In this document: positions 27,607-36,209 of the stretch, piece by piece
Layout of the letters: every line of letters begins with the position of its first letter
How positions within the stretch are numbered: position 1 is the first letter of the stretch
Assembly (NCBI GenBank): GCA_963842515.1
Contig: CAWJGO010000002.1
Coordinates: 1,178,001 to 1,242,000, forward strand
Length of the DNA stretch: 64,000 bases
Source: CADEED01 sp963842515
GTDB lineage: Bacteria > Pseudomonadota > Gammaproteobacteria > Steroidobacterales > Steroidobacteraceae
Direction: 5' to 3'
The notes under the pieces: generated by a model
What the model saw: the letters and a program-made list of their open reading frames with translations, nothing else
What the model was told of the DNA's origin: nothing
The model's database searches: none
Made by a program: the position numbers and the translations under genes

Positions 27607-28707
27607 ATGAAAAACATCCATCTGATCGCAGCCGCGCGGCCCAATTTCATGAAAATCGCGCCGCTGTATCACGCGCTGTCTGGCGAGCCGTGGTGCCGCA
27701 CGCATATCGTCCACACCGGCCAGCACTACGACCACAACATGTCGGCCGCCTTCTTTCAGGACCTGCGGCTGCCGAGCCCGCATTTCCACCTCGAGGTTGG
27801 AAGTGGTTCACATGCGCAGCAGACCGGTAACGTGATGATCGCCTACGAGGCGGTCGCCCTGACGGAAAAGCCTGACTGGATCATTGTAGTGGGTGACGTC
27901 AATTCCACGGCGGCATGTGCCATGGTCGGCGCGAAGTTGTGCATCCCAGTGGTACACCTGGAAGCCGGTCTACGTAGTCGCGATCGCAGCATGCCGGAAG
28001 AAATCAATCGTCTCGTCACCGATTCGATTGCGGACGTGTTGTGGACACCGTCGCCGGATGCCGACGAAAACCTGCTGGCGGAAGGCGTCAATCCAGGACG
28101 CATCGACCGCATCGGCAACATCATGATCGACAGTTACGAAATGATGCGCGAGGCAATCGCCGCCGACGAAATCGTGAAGCGTCTTGGCCTCAGTGGCACT
28201 CGATTTGGAGTCGTCACGCTGCATCGTCCTTCAAACGTAGACTCCCCCGATAAGCTCGGATTGCTGGTAGACAAGCTACTGCAGGTGTCACAGTCGCTGC
28301 CTCTGGTATTCGCTGTACACCCGCGCACACGCAAGAAACTCCAGGAGTTCTCGCTGGCCGCGAAACTCGATGCTTGCCGCAGCATCACCACCGTGGATCC
28401 GGTCGGGTACGTACAGTTCATGAATCTCGTGAGCAATTCCGCAGCCGTCATTACGGATTCCGGCGGCGTGCAGGAAGAGACTACCTACCTGGGCATCCCC
28501 TGTTTCACGCTGCGTGAGAACACCGAGCGGCCGATCACCGTTACGCAGGGATCCGACCAGCTCGTGAAACCCGAAGACCTCGTGTCCCACGTGCAGGAAG
28601 GATTGTCGCGCGCCGGTCGCAGCAGCCAACGTCCCGACCTCTGGGATGGCAGGTCCGCGGAACGCGCAGTCCAGAGACTGAAAGAACGCGCACTTGGCGG
28701 AGGCTGA
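27607..28707 (+). CDS. wecB: UDP-N-acetylglucosamine 2-epimerase (non-hydrolysing)
   Basis: A 366-residue WecB/WbpI-type enzyme converting UDP-GlcNAc to UDP-ManNAc (or the 2,3-diacetamido uronic acid equivalents). Motifs: AARPNFMKIAPLYHAL, HTGQHYDHNMS, VVGDVNSTAACAMV, VHLEAGLRSRDRSMPEEINR, VTLHRPSNVD and TDSGGVQEETTYLGIPCFTLRENTERPIT. It begins at ATG 27607 and is intact. It stands alone on the plus strand among minus-strand genes. In acetamidino-sugar pathways WbpI performs the 2-epimerisation, and the WbpG-HisH2-HisF2 genes nine kilobases downstream make that role plausible here. Confidence 0.9.
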   Translation: MKNIHLIAAARPNFMKIAPLYHALSGEPWCRTHIVHTGQHYDHNMSAAFFQDLRLPSPHFHLEVGSGSHAQQTGNVMIAYEAVALTEKPDWIIVVGDVNSTAACAMVGAKLCIPVVHLEAGLRSRDRSMPEEINRLVTDSIADVLWTPSPDADENLLAEGVNPGRIDRIGNIMIDSYEMMREAIAADEIVKRLGLSGTRFGVVTLHRPSNVDSPDKLGLLVDKLLQVSQSLPLVFAVHPRTRKKLQEFSLAAKLDACRSITTVDPVGYVQFMNLVSNSAAVITDSGGVQEETTYLGIPCFTLRENTERPITVTQGSDQLVKPEDLVSHVQEGLSRAGRSSQRPDLWDGRSAERAVQRLKERALGGG

Positions 28708-28732
28708 GAGTTAGCCGTCCGCGTCCGCACCC

Positions 28733-29945
28733 CTATCCGGCGCTCGGCACCGCGTTTCCGGAACCCACCGCGATTATCTCCTCGGCCATCATTCGGGCGA
28801 TCGAGCTGCGCGAGTAACGCGCCACGAAGTCATCACGCGAAGTTTCGCCGAGCGACAGTCCGGCAAAACTCCGGAGGGCGCCTTCGGCGTCACAGGGCGC
28901 GAACACCGCTGCATTCGGAACTTCCTGGCGCAGGAATTCCGCTGCGTGACCGGAGACGCCGGCCCAGATCGGCTTTCTCATCGCGGCATACTCGAATATT
29001 TTCGAAGGCAGAACCTTTTCGAATGCCGCGTGTGCATTGAGATGCAGGAACAACACGTCGGCAGCCCGGTACTGTTCGATGAGCTGGTCGCGCTGCGCGG
29101 GCTTGCGCAGCTCGACGTTCGTCACGCCTGCAGCGGCAATACCCGCTTCGAGCGCCGCACGCCGGCCGCCGTCGCCAATGAGGTGAAGCGCATCCGGCCC
29201 TGAGTGGCGCGAGCGGCTCGGGAATGATGCGATGTAGTCCCTGCCCTTCTCCCATGTTGCCCGCGTACAGCACATGCAAGGGCGTTCCCGCGGTTGCGGC
29301 GACCGGGGGCGTCGCCGGCGCAGTCGTGAGGAATTCGTCGTCGATGCCGTTGGTGAACCAGGAGAACTTCGAGTGGGGGTATCTCTTGCGGAAATAGGGC
29401 TCGAAGCCGCGCGAGACGAAGTTGATGCGCTCGGCGCGCTTCAAGGTCCAGGATTCGAGCCCGCCGAACGCGAGTTTCATGGGTCCGGCAAACACACCCG
29501 GCAGGATGTCGCCGATGGTGTCGGCGAAGATGTCGCGGATGTCGAGATAAAGCCGGGTTTTGGCACGCCGCGCGAGCCACGCCCCGAGGCTGGCCGACAT
29601 GAGCCGCGAGGACGTCGCGAACACCAGATCGTACGGCCGGCCACGTGTCGCACGAATGGCGCCGCGCGCGAAGTGCGCGAAGGTCCTCGCCTGCCCCCGC
29701 ATATCCTGCGCATGGGCCGGCACCGGCATGCGCTCGATTTGCACGCAGCCGCTGCGTTCGACGGACGCAGCGCTGGTCGTGAAGGTGTTGTAGCGGTTCG
29801 GCTCCGTAGTCATGAGATCGATGCGACTGCCCGCGGGCAACGCGACCTGAAGCGCCTCGACTAGCGAGGTGGCTCGAAACGAGCCCGCACAAAGATCGGG
29901 GCGGTAGTAAAACGTGACGAAAAGAATATTGAGCGGCCTAACCAT
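28733..29945 (-). CDS. Glycosyltransferase family 4 (one frameshift)
   Basis: About 403 residues from ATG 29945 (MVRPLNILFVTFYYRPDLCAGSFR). The N-terminal half is a GT-B acceptor domain (YDLVFATSSRLMSASLGAWLARR, YLDIRDIFADTIGD); the donor half has LHVLYAGNMGEGQGLH, LHLIGDGGRR, VLFLHLNAHAAFEKVLPSKIFEYAAMRKPIWAGVSG. This is typical of WbuB-like transferases. A +1 change near 29215 separates the halves. Its ATG overlaps the stop of the heparinase fragment upstream (ATGGTTAG), so the two were once translationally coupled. Confidence 0.83.
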
Positions 29946-30336
29946 TCCAACTCCATACACAGGATGCCTTGCCCGATGCCAAAACCACCGCGAGGTAGTC
30001 GACTTCAACACTCGAGCCGAAGCGCGCGGCATGGCTGGATTCAACCACACGCGCGTCACCGATGGTCACATCGACTCGTGCCAGCGTCGCATAAGAGTCG
30101 CGCACATCCCAGGCGCCCTTTCCACAGGCCACCAGCTTGAGGCCGGGCGCAAGCTTGAAACGCGCAACGGAAGGCATCGCGGGCTGGACGAGGTCGTCGA
30201 TGCTCAGAAGGCTGTCGGCGAGCACCCAACGCCTGCGGTGAGTGGGCGCACCCGCGAGGAAGCGATAGCCGTCGTGCTCGGCAATTACCTCCGTGGCGTC
30301 CACGGCGAGCGCCGTGATGCGTGCACGTCGTCCGAC
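29938..30336 (-). pseudogene. C-terminal fragment of a heparinase II/III-like protein
   Basis: The minus-strand reading VGRRARITALAVDATEVIAEHDGYRFLAGAPTHRRRWVLAD parallels VARRARPFDLAISTR and SHDGYRRLPGRPVHRREW of the complete heparinase-like gene at 40847-42511, and ends ASCVWSWNG at 29938. It represents only the last third of the family. Homology stops abruptly at about 30336, where a wecB-like segment on the other strand begins within about six bases. Confidence 0.7.
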
Positions 30337-30341
30337 GCTGA

Positions 30342-30536
30342 CTGTGGACACCTTCACCGGATGCCAATGAAAATCTCATCGCCGAGGGCGTACCGCGGCA
30401 TCGCATCGCCTTCATTGGCAACATTATGATCGACAGCTACGAGATGATGCGTGACGCGATCACGGCCGACACCACTTTCAAGGCGCTGGGGCTTGAGCCG
30501 AGGAAATTTGGCGTGGTGACCCTGCACCGCCCCTCC
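30342..30536 (+). pseudogene. Internal fragment of a second wecB
   Basis: 65 codons read LWTPSPDANENLIAEGV, RIAFIGNIMIDSYEMMRDAI and FGVVTLHRPS. The same stretch in the intact wecB reads LWTPSPDADENLLAEGV, RIDRIGNIMIDSYEMMREAI and FGVVTLHRPS, with different wording in between, so this is a divergent paralogue and not a copy of the neighbour. It has neither start nor end. Both boundaries are sharp: a heparinase fragment on the left, a sugar transferase fragment from 30537 on the right. Confidence 0.75.
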
Positions 30537-30755
30537 GCAGCAGATGGGTGGCGACTGCGGGCGTGCTCACGCAGGCGGGGAACTTCGGCATGTAGAAGTT
30601 CTGGTTGCGCCTTCCTACCCGCTCCGACCAGTAAAGCACGGGCCCCGCGGACATGAGCTGACCATCAACGCCACGATTAGAATCGGAATCGCCAGCAGCA
30701 GGCTGGCGCACAGCGCCAGCACAAGATCAACGCGCGTTTCACTCAGGAGTCCTGT
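30537..30755 (-). pseudogene. N-terminal fragment of a bacterial sugar transferase (initiating glycosyltransferase)
   Basis: After the probable GTG start at about 30755 a membrane segment (LVLALCASLLLAIPILIVALMV) leads into GPVLYWSERVGRRNQNFYMPKF and TPAVATHLL, the start of the WcaJ/PglC-type polyprenyl-phosphate hexose-1-phosphate transferase family. Several frame changes are needed to read it. The catalytic part is absent because the sequence switches to a wecB fragment at 30536/30537. Confidence 0.65.
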
Positions 30756-30756
30756 G

Positions 30757-31030
30757 ACGGTCCTCGTCAGACCCTCTTCCAAGCTCACGGGAGGCGACCA
30801 TCCCAGCGCACTGTGCGTGGCTGATACGTCGAGCGGAAGTGACTTGCACAGGCGCGAAATCGTAGCCGACTTTCCCACCAGCGCGGCGCCCAACCGCAGC
30901 AGCGCGGGAGGCACCGGCAACAAACGCGCTGGCCGCTGCAGTTTCAGACCGAGGCGCTGCATCAGTGCCTGGTGGAATACGCGCCAACCCTTCGAGCCCG
31001 GCGGCCAAGCGCCCAGCGGTGGCAGTGGTC
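30757..31030 (-). pseudogene. C-terminal fragment of an NAD-dependent sugar epimerase
   Basis: The minus-strand reading LQRPARLLPVPPALLRLGAALVGKSATISRLCKSLPLDVSATHSALGWSPPVSLEEGLTRTV (given here only to locate it, residues 12 to 75 of the 30962-30615 frame) is in short pieces: PARLLPVPPALL, DVSATHSALGWSPPVSLEEGL. These match the end of UDP-glucose 4-epimerase-like proteins that usually precede a WcaJ/PglC-type transferase. The Rossmann domain is absent and the upstream 270 bases do not encode it. Confidence 0.55.
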
Positions 31031-31301
31031 GACGGGCTTAGTTGCGTGGCAATCGTCACCAGCGTCATGCGCATGAGCTACAATCCATCGGCTCATGACA
31101 TCGTGCAAGCGGCCAGATAGAGATATTTACAATCATCCTGGTCGCAGGTTGGCTCTCGCGACTTGCGGAAAGCAGAGCCATGCGGTTTGGGCCATCACGG
31201 CCTGATGTCCCGCCAGAACAGGCATCGCCGGTTTAACTCCGGCCAGCCAAATGTCTGCCAGGTGCTATGCACTTCTTCAATTGCTCTGGGCACGGTGAAC
31301 A
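31031..31301. other. Gap between the minus-strand fragments and the plus-strand cassette
   Basis: About 271 bases with no credible gene. An AT-rich stretch near 31118-31133 (gatatttacaatcat) contains a TACAAT hexamer that could be a -10 element for the plus-strand cassette, but no clear -35 element is present. This is the left boundary of the 31.3-46.0 kb plus-strand block. Confidence 0.35.
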
Positions 31302-32197
31302 GTGAGTACCCCGGAAGCCCATGTGAACGATGAGATTGACCTCGGCAGTGGACTCAGGCTGCTCTGGCGAAGGCGTTGGTGGATCGTCGCCGCAGCCGCG
31401 CTTGGTAGTTTGTCGGCTCTGGGTTTGTCCCTGGCGATGTCCCCGGTCTATCGCGCCTCGGTTGTAATGGTGCCGGTCGATGATGCCGGGGCAGCACGGG
31501 GTTTTGGGTTCAGCTGTGGGGCAGTTGGGTGGTCTTGCTTCCCTGGTCGGGTTGAACATTGGCGGCGGTCGATCCCGTACGCCCAAAGCGCTGGCTGTGT
31601 TGAGGTCCAGGCGATTTCTGGAATTCTTTCTTTGCCGAAGAGCATTTGCTTCCGATTCTCTTTTCCAAACGCTGGAATGCCACGAAGAATTCCTGGACCG
31701 TTACCGGGGACAAAGTTCCCACGGCGGGTGATGCATACCGGTTCTTTGCGAAGGGGGTATTAAATGTTTCCGAAGACAAGAAAACATCACTGGTAACCTT
31801 GAGTATCAAGTGGCGGAACCCTGATCAGGCGGCCGATTGGGCAAACAAGCTGACCTCCAGACTCAATGGCGAGATGCGGCTGCGCGCGCAGCAACAAGCA
31901 GATGCGTCTGTCGGATTCCTCAAGAAGGAGCTCGACTCCACTTTGGATATCGGCACCGAAGAGGCCGTCAATCGGTTGATGGAAGTGGAAATCAAGCGGC
32001 GCATGCTGGCAAATACCCGTCAGGAGTATGCATTCAGGGTGGTGGAGCGGGCGTTCGCGCCTGAACCCAAGGATAAGGTCAGCCCGAAAAAATTCCTTAT
32101 GTTCGTGATGGGGCTCGTACTCGCACTCTTTCTTACCGTAGTTGGAATCTTCATGTACGAGAGCTACAGGAAAGATGCTCAGTGGAAAGCGCATTGA
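31302..32197 (+). CDS. Wzz/chain-length-determinant-like inner-membrane protein (two frameshifts)
   Basis: About 298 residues when corrected, from GTG 31302 (STPEAHVNDEIDLG). First membrane helix WWIVAAAALGSLSALGLSLAM, then YRASVVMVPVDD, GQLGGLASLVGLNIGGG, periplasmic coiled region with DKKTSLVTLSIKWRNPDQAADWANKL and ERAFAPEPKDKVSPKK (the Pro/Lys-rich pre-TM2 motif), and second helix FLMFVMGLVLALFLTVVGIFMY. This is the layout of Wzz/FepE proteins that set polysaccharide chain length with Wzy. Frame changes near 31500 and 31640 are both +1. It lacks a tyrosine-kinase domain. Confidence 0.82.
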
Positions 32198-32238
32198 AGC
32201 CGATGCTGCCTTCGAAACGGCAGGACTACCGATAGACC

Positions 32239-33357
32239 ATGGAAAAGAACATTTACGTCACCCAGCCCTTCCTTCCGCCGCTGGATGAATTCACTCCATA
32301 TCTGCAGCAGATATGGGGCAACAAGATACTTACCAATGGTGGCCCATTCCACCAGCAACTCGAGCGGGCGCTGTGCGAGCATTTAGGTGTTCCGCATCTG
32401 GCGCTGGTGACGAATGGAACGATAGGCCTGGTAACAGCCCTGCAGGCGCTGCGAATAACCGGTGAGGTCATCACCACGCCTTATTCATTCGTTGCGACGG
32501 CTCACTCGCTGCTCTGGAATGGCATCACGCCGGTATTCGTGGATGTCGATCCCGCCACCCTGAACATCGATCCGGCCAGGATCGAGGCCGCGATCACGCC
32601 TCGCACGACGGCAATTCTGGCCGTTCACTGTTACGGACATCCCTGTGACGTCAAAGCAATCCAAGATATTGCCGACCGTTACAATCTGCGTGTTATCTAC
32701 GATGCAGCGCACGCGTTTGGAGTGGCGAATCAGGAAGGTAGCGTCCTGCGCCACGGCGACCTTTCGGTGTTGAGTTTCCATGCCACCAAGGTGTTCAACA
32801 CCTTCGAGGGTGGCGCCATCATCTGCCCGGACGCGAAGACCAAGACTCACATCGATCAGCTCAAAAATTTCGGTTTCACCGACGAGGTAACCGTTGTCGC
32901 GCCGGGCATCAACGGCAAGATGAGCGAGTTCAATGCCGCTTTCGGTTTGCTGCAGTTGAAATACGTCGACACGACCCGCTCGCGTCGCGCCGAAATAGAC
33001 CGGAACTACCGTGAGCAACTGGGTGAAGTGCCCGGATTGCGTTGCCTGGCGCTCGCGTCCACCAAGGCAGAAGGTTACCGCGATAACTACTCGTATTTTC
33101 CTGTACTCGTCGACGATGAATACGGGGTGACCCGTGACGAGCTCTATTTGAAGCTCAAAGCGCACAGCATTTTTTCCCGACGATACTTTTATCCATTGAT
33201 CTCCGATTTCCCGATGTATCGCGCCCTGCCCTCCGCGCAGCGGACGAATCTGCCTGTCGCGGCGACTGCATCCGATCGCGTGCTGTGCCTGCCAATCTAT
33301 CCCGGGCTGGAGGCCGACGATCAGCAGCGCGTCATCGATCTGATACGTGGGGCGTGA
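32239..33357 (+). CDS. DegT/DnrJ/EryC1/StrS-family sugar aminotransferase
   Basis: A 372-residue PLP-dependent enzyme that transfers an amino group to a nucleotide-linked keto sugar. Motifs: LALVTNGTIGLVTAL, ITTPYSFVATAHSLLWNGITPVFVDVDP, YDAAHAFGV (PLP-contacting Asp) and SFHATKVFNTFEGGAI with the Schiff-base Lys184, then NGKMSEFNAAFGLLQL. Similarity is highest to VioA/FdtB-type enzymes acting on dTDP-4-keto- or 3-keto-6-deoxyhexoses. Intact. The acetyltransferase starts one base after its stop, which fits amination followed by N-acetylation. Confidence 0.88.
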   Translation: MEKNIYVTQPFLPPLDEFTPYLQQIWGNKILTNGGPFHQQLERALCEHLGVPHLALVTNGTIGLVTALQALRITGEVITTPYSFVATAHSLLWNGITPVFVDVDPATLNIDPARIEAAITPRTTAILAVHCYGHPCDVKAIQDIADRYNLRVIYDAAHAFGVANQEGSVLRHGDLSVLSFHATKVFNTFEGGAIICPDAKTKTHIDQLKNFGFTDEVTVVAPGINGKMSEFNAAFGLLQLKYVDTTRSRRAEIDRNYREQLGEVPGLRCLALASTKAEGYRDNYSYFPVLVDDEYGVTRDELYLKLKAHSIFSRRYFYPLISDFPMYRALPSAQRTNLPVAATASDRVLCLPIYPGLEADDQQRVIDLIRGA

Positions 33358-33358
33358 C

Positions 33359-33934
33359 ATGGCTTTGCTGAGTGCCGAAGCGCTGGCCGCCATGGGCTTT
33401 GCGTCGGTCGGTAACAACGTGCAGATCTCGGACAGAGCGTCTTTCTACGGTGCATCCCGAATTCACCTTGGTAGCTACGTTCGCATAGATGATTTTTGCG
33501 TGCTGTCTGCAGGCAAGGGGGGGATCTGTATCGGGAGCCACGTGCACCTGGCGGTTTACTCCTGCCTGATAGGTGCGGAGGCCATCAAATTGGCAGACTT
33601 CGCGAATATTTCGTCGCGCGTCGCCATCTACTCAAGTAGCGACGACTATTCCGGCGCGACGATGACCAACCCAACTGTGCCCGACGAGTTCAAGGCTGTA
33701 GAGCATGCGCCGGTGACCATCGGTCGCCACGTTGTGATCGGCAGTGGTTCGGTGGTGCTGCCGGGTGCGGTGATCGAGGATGGAGTAGCCGTGGGTGCGC
33801 TCAGCATGATGCGCGGCCACAGCCCGGCGTTCGGCATCTACGTGGGGGTTCCGGCTCGGCGGCTCCGTGAGCGCTCCCGTGACCTGCTGGAACTCGAGCG
33901 CCGGTTCATGCGGACGAAGAGTGATGCCGGGTGA
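33359..33934 (+). CDS. Left-handed beta-helix (hexapeptide-repeat) acetyltransferase
   Basis: A 191-residue protein whose hexapeptide turns are visible (VGNNVQISDRASFYGASRIHLG, GGICIGSHVHLA, CLIGAEAIKLADFANI, VTIGRHVVIGSGSVVLPGAVIEDGVAVGALSMMRG) and that ends in a typical GIYVGVPARRLRER. It probably N-acetylates the amino sugar made by the preceding aminotransferase (VioB/WbpD-type logic). ATG 33359 begins one base after the aminotransferase stop. Confidence 0.85.
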   Translation: MALLSAEALAAMGFASVGNNVQISDRASFYGASRIHLGSYVRIDDFCVLSAGKGGICIGSHVHLAVYSCLIGAEAIKLADFANISSRVAIYSSSDDYSGATMTNPTVPDEFKAVEHAPVTIGRHVVIGSGSVVLPGAVIEDGVAVGALSMMRGHSPAFGIYVGVPARRLRERSRDLLELERRFMRTKSDAG

Positions 33935-33938
33935 CGCC

Positions 33939-34023
33939 ATGTCGCTCAAGCTGAACGTCGCCACCCACTACGCTGCTCAGCTCTACACCACGCTGATCGG
34001 CATCGTTCTCGTCCCCTTCTATG
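33939..34023 (+). pseudogene. Truncated start of a Wzx-like flippase
   Basis: From ATG 33939 the first 28 codons read MSLKLNVATHYAAQLYTT and LIGIVLVPFY, closely paralleling RLSVAANYASQIYTTLISILLIPLYLG of the flippase at 43611-45122. Homology ends at about 34023, after which the frame continues DDACFPTGC and stops at 34088 inside the next gene. Only the first membrane helix remains, so this is a remnant. Confidence 0.65.
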
Positions 34024-34075
34024 ACGATGCCTGTTTTCCAACTGGCTGCAAAGTGCCTGACCTGAAGGAAATCGC

Positions 34076-35317
34076 ATGCGCTACCTGAAGTCTGTCGACT
34101 TCCCCATCCACCTGATGGCTTACTGGTGGCTGTTGTGGATTGGTATTTCATATACATCCCTCAATTGGTTCCTGAAGCCATCCTTCGAAACGCTCGCCCA
34201 GTTTTTGCTGCTGATCGGCTCATTCCTGCTGGGCCATCTGTGCATGAAACGATTGCGGCCCTACAAGGCACAAATGAGTTCCATTGGTACGCGGGGTCTG
34301 CGACTGGGTGCGACGCGCGTTCGGTGGGTGCTGGGGCTCGCGGCGATTGGCACGCTGTTCATGCTCCTGTTGAGCCTGTACATGGCGGGCGCCTTTGAGG
34401 ACAGGTTCGTCGAGTATTTCGCCAGAATTAGGGTGTCACAGGCTCACGACGTTCCCGAGGCTACCGGATCGCACCTGCTGGATGTCCTTACGAAAATTCT
34501 GGCGTTTCCGCTCGCATATACGGTTCTCGTGACGGCTCTGGCGGTTGAGCTGTCGGGCTTGCGCAAAGTGTTCTTCGCTTGCCTGGCAAGCTTTCTCTGC
34601 TATTCCTATCTTTGGCAAATCAATTATCCGGTGATTCACCTGTTCTGGCTCATGGTGTTCTACGCCCTGATCGCCATGCAACGGCAAGGGCGGATCAATC
34701 GGAGGATGCTGGTTGTCGCGGCTATTCTTTGCGTTGGGCTGGTGGCGTCAGCCGCCAATCGGTTTGGTGGAGACGTCATGGGAGGTCTGCAACGCTACAT
34801 TGTTGGGTACCATCTGGTGGGCTTCTCTTTCTATGATCAGCAATACCTCGATTCCGAAAGCCTCTTGCACGTTCCCAGTTTCGGTCGCTCCTCGCTCGGC
34901 TTTCTGGAGCAGGTGCTGGAAAATTTTCTGCAGCCGTTTTCGGTTGAATTCCTGGCGGCCAGTTCCGCCAATTCGGAGTTCACCAACACGGCGATCGATA
35001 TTGGCTCGAACGATACGATGACCTTCAATGCTTTCGGGACGATACTTTTTACCCTCTACAGGGACTTGAACGTAGTGGGCATTTTCGTGGGCGGTGCTCT
35101 CTACGGCGCTGCTGTAACAAATGCCCGTTACCGCAGTCACTTGTCCTGGCGGCATGGAGCCCTGTTTTACATGTTGGCCTCGGCCTGGATGATGGGAATG
35201 ATGGTCAGTCCGCTCGAGGCTGCGTATTTCTGGTTCGTCGTTGTCACGCTCTGCCTGCTTCAAATTGCGAATCGCGGCGTACGCTGGCGGACTGCTCAGC
35301 CAGTCCCTGCATCGTGA
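34076..35317 (+). CDS. wzy: O-antigen/repeat-unit polymerase (Wzy-like)
   Basis: A 413-residue polytopic protein with about ten hydrophobic segments (LMAYWWLLWIGISY, FLLLIGSFLLGHLCM, VLGLAAIGTLFMLLLSLYM, AFPLAYTVLVTALAV, VIHLFWLMVFYALIAM, MLVVAAILCVGLVASAA near the N-terminal two thirds) and a long loop between about residues 235 and 315. No sequence signature defines Wzy, but topology, length and position next to Wzx/Wzz-type genes support it. It would join repeat units in the periplasm. A GGAA ribosome site precedes ATG 34076. Confidence 0.75.
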   Translation: MRYLKSVDFPIHLMAYWWLLWIGISYTSLNWFLKPSFETLAQFLLLIGSFLLGHLCMKRLRPYKAQMSSIGTRGLRLGATRVRWVLGLAAIGTLFMLLLSLYMAGAFEDRFVEYFARIRVSQAHDVPEATGSHLLDVLTKILAFPLAYTVLVTALAVELSGLRKVFFACLASFLCYSYLWQINYPVIHLFWLMVFYALIAMQRQGRINRRMLVVAAILCVGLVASAANRFGGDVMGGLQRYIVGYHLVGFSFYDQQYLDSESLLHVPSFGRSSLGFLEQVLENFLQPFSVEFLAASSANSEFTNTAIDIGSNDTMTFNAFGTILFTLYRDLNVVGIFVGGALYGAAVTNARYRSHLSWRHGALFYMLASAWMMGMMVSPLEAAYFWFVVVTLCLLQIANRGVRWRTAQPVPAS

Positions 35318-35375
35318 GTTACTCGCCTTGCGACCCTGAAGCCCTTCTGAACGGGTTGGGCGAGAAACTTCTGCC

Positions 35376-36209
35376 ATGAAAATTGGTTACGTCTGCACAA
35401 ACTTCAACAACTCTGCCTACACGCTTGCAGCTGTAGATAGTCTGCTGCGAAATGCTGGCCATGACATCCGTATTGTGGTTGTGGACAACGCTTCGCGCGA
35501 AGAAGAGGTTGAGAAACTGCGGCCAATGGCTGGCCGCGATTCGCGTGTGCAGGTTCTCGAGAGCAAGGAAAACGTCGGGTATTTCCGCGGCCTCAACGCC
35601 GGATTGGCGGCAATGCGTCAGCTCCGTGGAGATATCGACTGGGTGGTGGTGGGGAACAACGATCTCGAGTTCCCTTCGGACTTCTGCGACAGGCTGGAAC
35701 GCCAGCAGTCTGAGTATCGAAATCATTCAGTAATTTCGCCTGATATCGTGACTCTGGACGGAGAGCACCAGAACCCACACGTAATCTCCCATATCAGTCC
35801 CGTCCGCGAACTTTTCTACGATCTCTACTTTTCGAACTACTACATTGGCTTGCTGATCTACAAGGCGGCCAAGCTGTTTCCGGGTGCAACCCGTCGTGGG
35901 GACGAGGATCAGTGGCAGACGGCCCGTCCGATATACCAGGGTCACGGGTCCTGCTATCTGCTCACGCCGAAGTTCTTCGCACAGTTCAATGAACTCTGGG
36001 CGCCGACCTTCCTGATGTCCGAGGAATATTTTCTCAGTCTGCAGTTGAAGCGTGCCGGTGAGCAGGTCTACTACTCGCCCGCGATCAGCGTGACCCACCA
36101 CTGGCACGGAGCGTTGCAGAACCTGCCCAGCAAGCTTCGGTGGACCATGGCGCGAACGGCGCATCGCGAGTACCGCAAGTACGTGAAAGTCTTCAATGGT
36201 CCTGCCTGA
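35376..36209 (+). CDS. Glycosyltransferase family 2 (rhamnosyltransferase-like)
   Basis: A 277-residue GT-A enzyme. Nucleotide-binding start KIGYVCTNFNNSAYTLAAVDSLL, VVVDNASREEE, ENVGYFRGLNAGL and the DxD-like motif VVVGNNDLEFP; later GHGSCYLLTPKFF and MSEEYFLSLQLKRAG (general base region). Similar to dTDP-rhamnosyl transferases, consistent with rfbABCD in the locus. The stop overlaps the ATG of the next gene (TGATG). Confidence 0.85.
   Translation: MKIGYVCTNFNNSAYTLAAVDSLLRNAGHDIRIVVVDNASREEEVEKLRPMAGRDSRVQVLESKENVGYFRGLNAGLAAMRQLRGDIDWVVVGNNDLEFPSDFCDRLERQQSEYRNHSVISPDIVTLDGEHQNPHVISHISPVRELFYDLYFSNYYIGLLIYKAAKLFPGATRRGDEDQWQTARPIYQGHGSCYLLTPKFFAQFNELWAPTFLMSEEYFLSLQLKRAGEQVYYSPAISVTHHWHGALQNLPSKLRWTMARTAHREYRKYVKVFNGPA

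Noticed and set aside
30739..31074. 111-codon minus-strand frame before the Wzz-like gene
   Set aside because: Out-of-frame reading of the epimerase fragment; the homologous residues are in the neighbouring frame.
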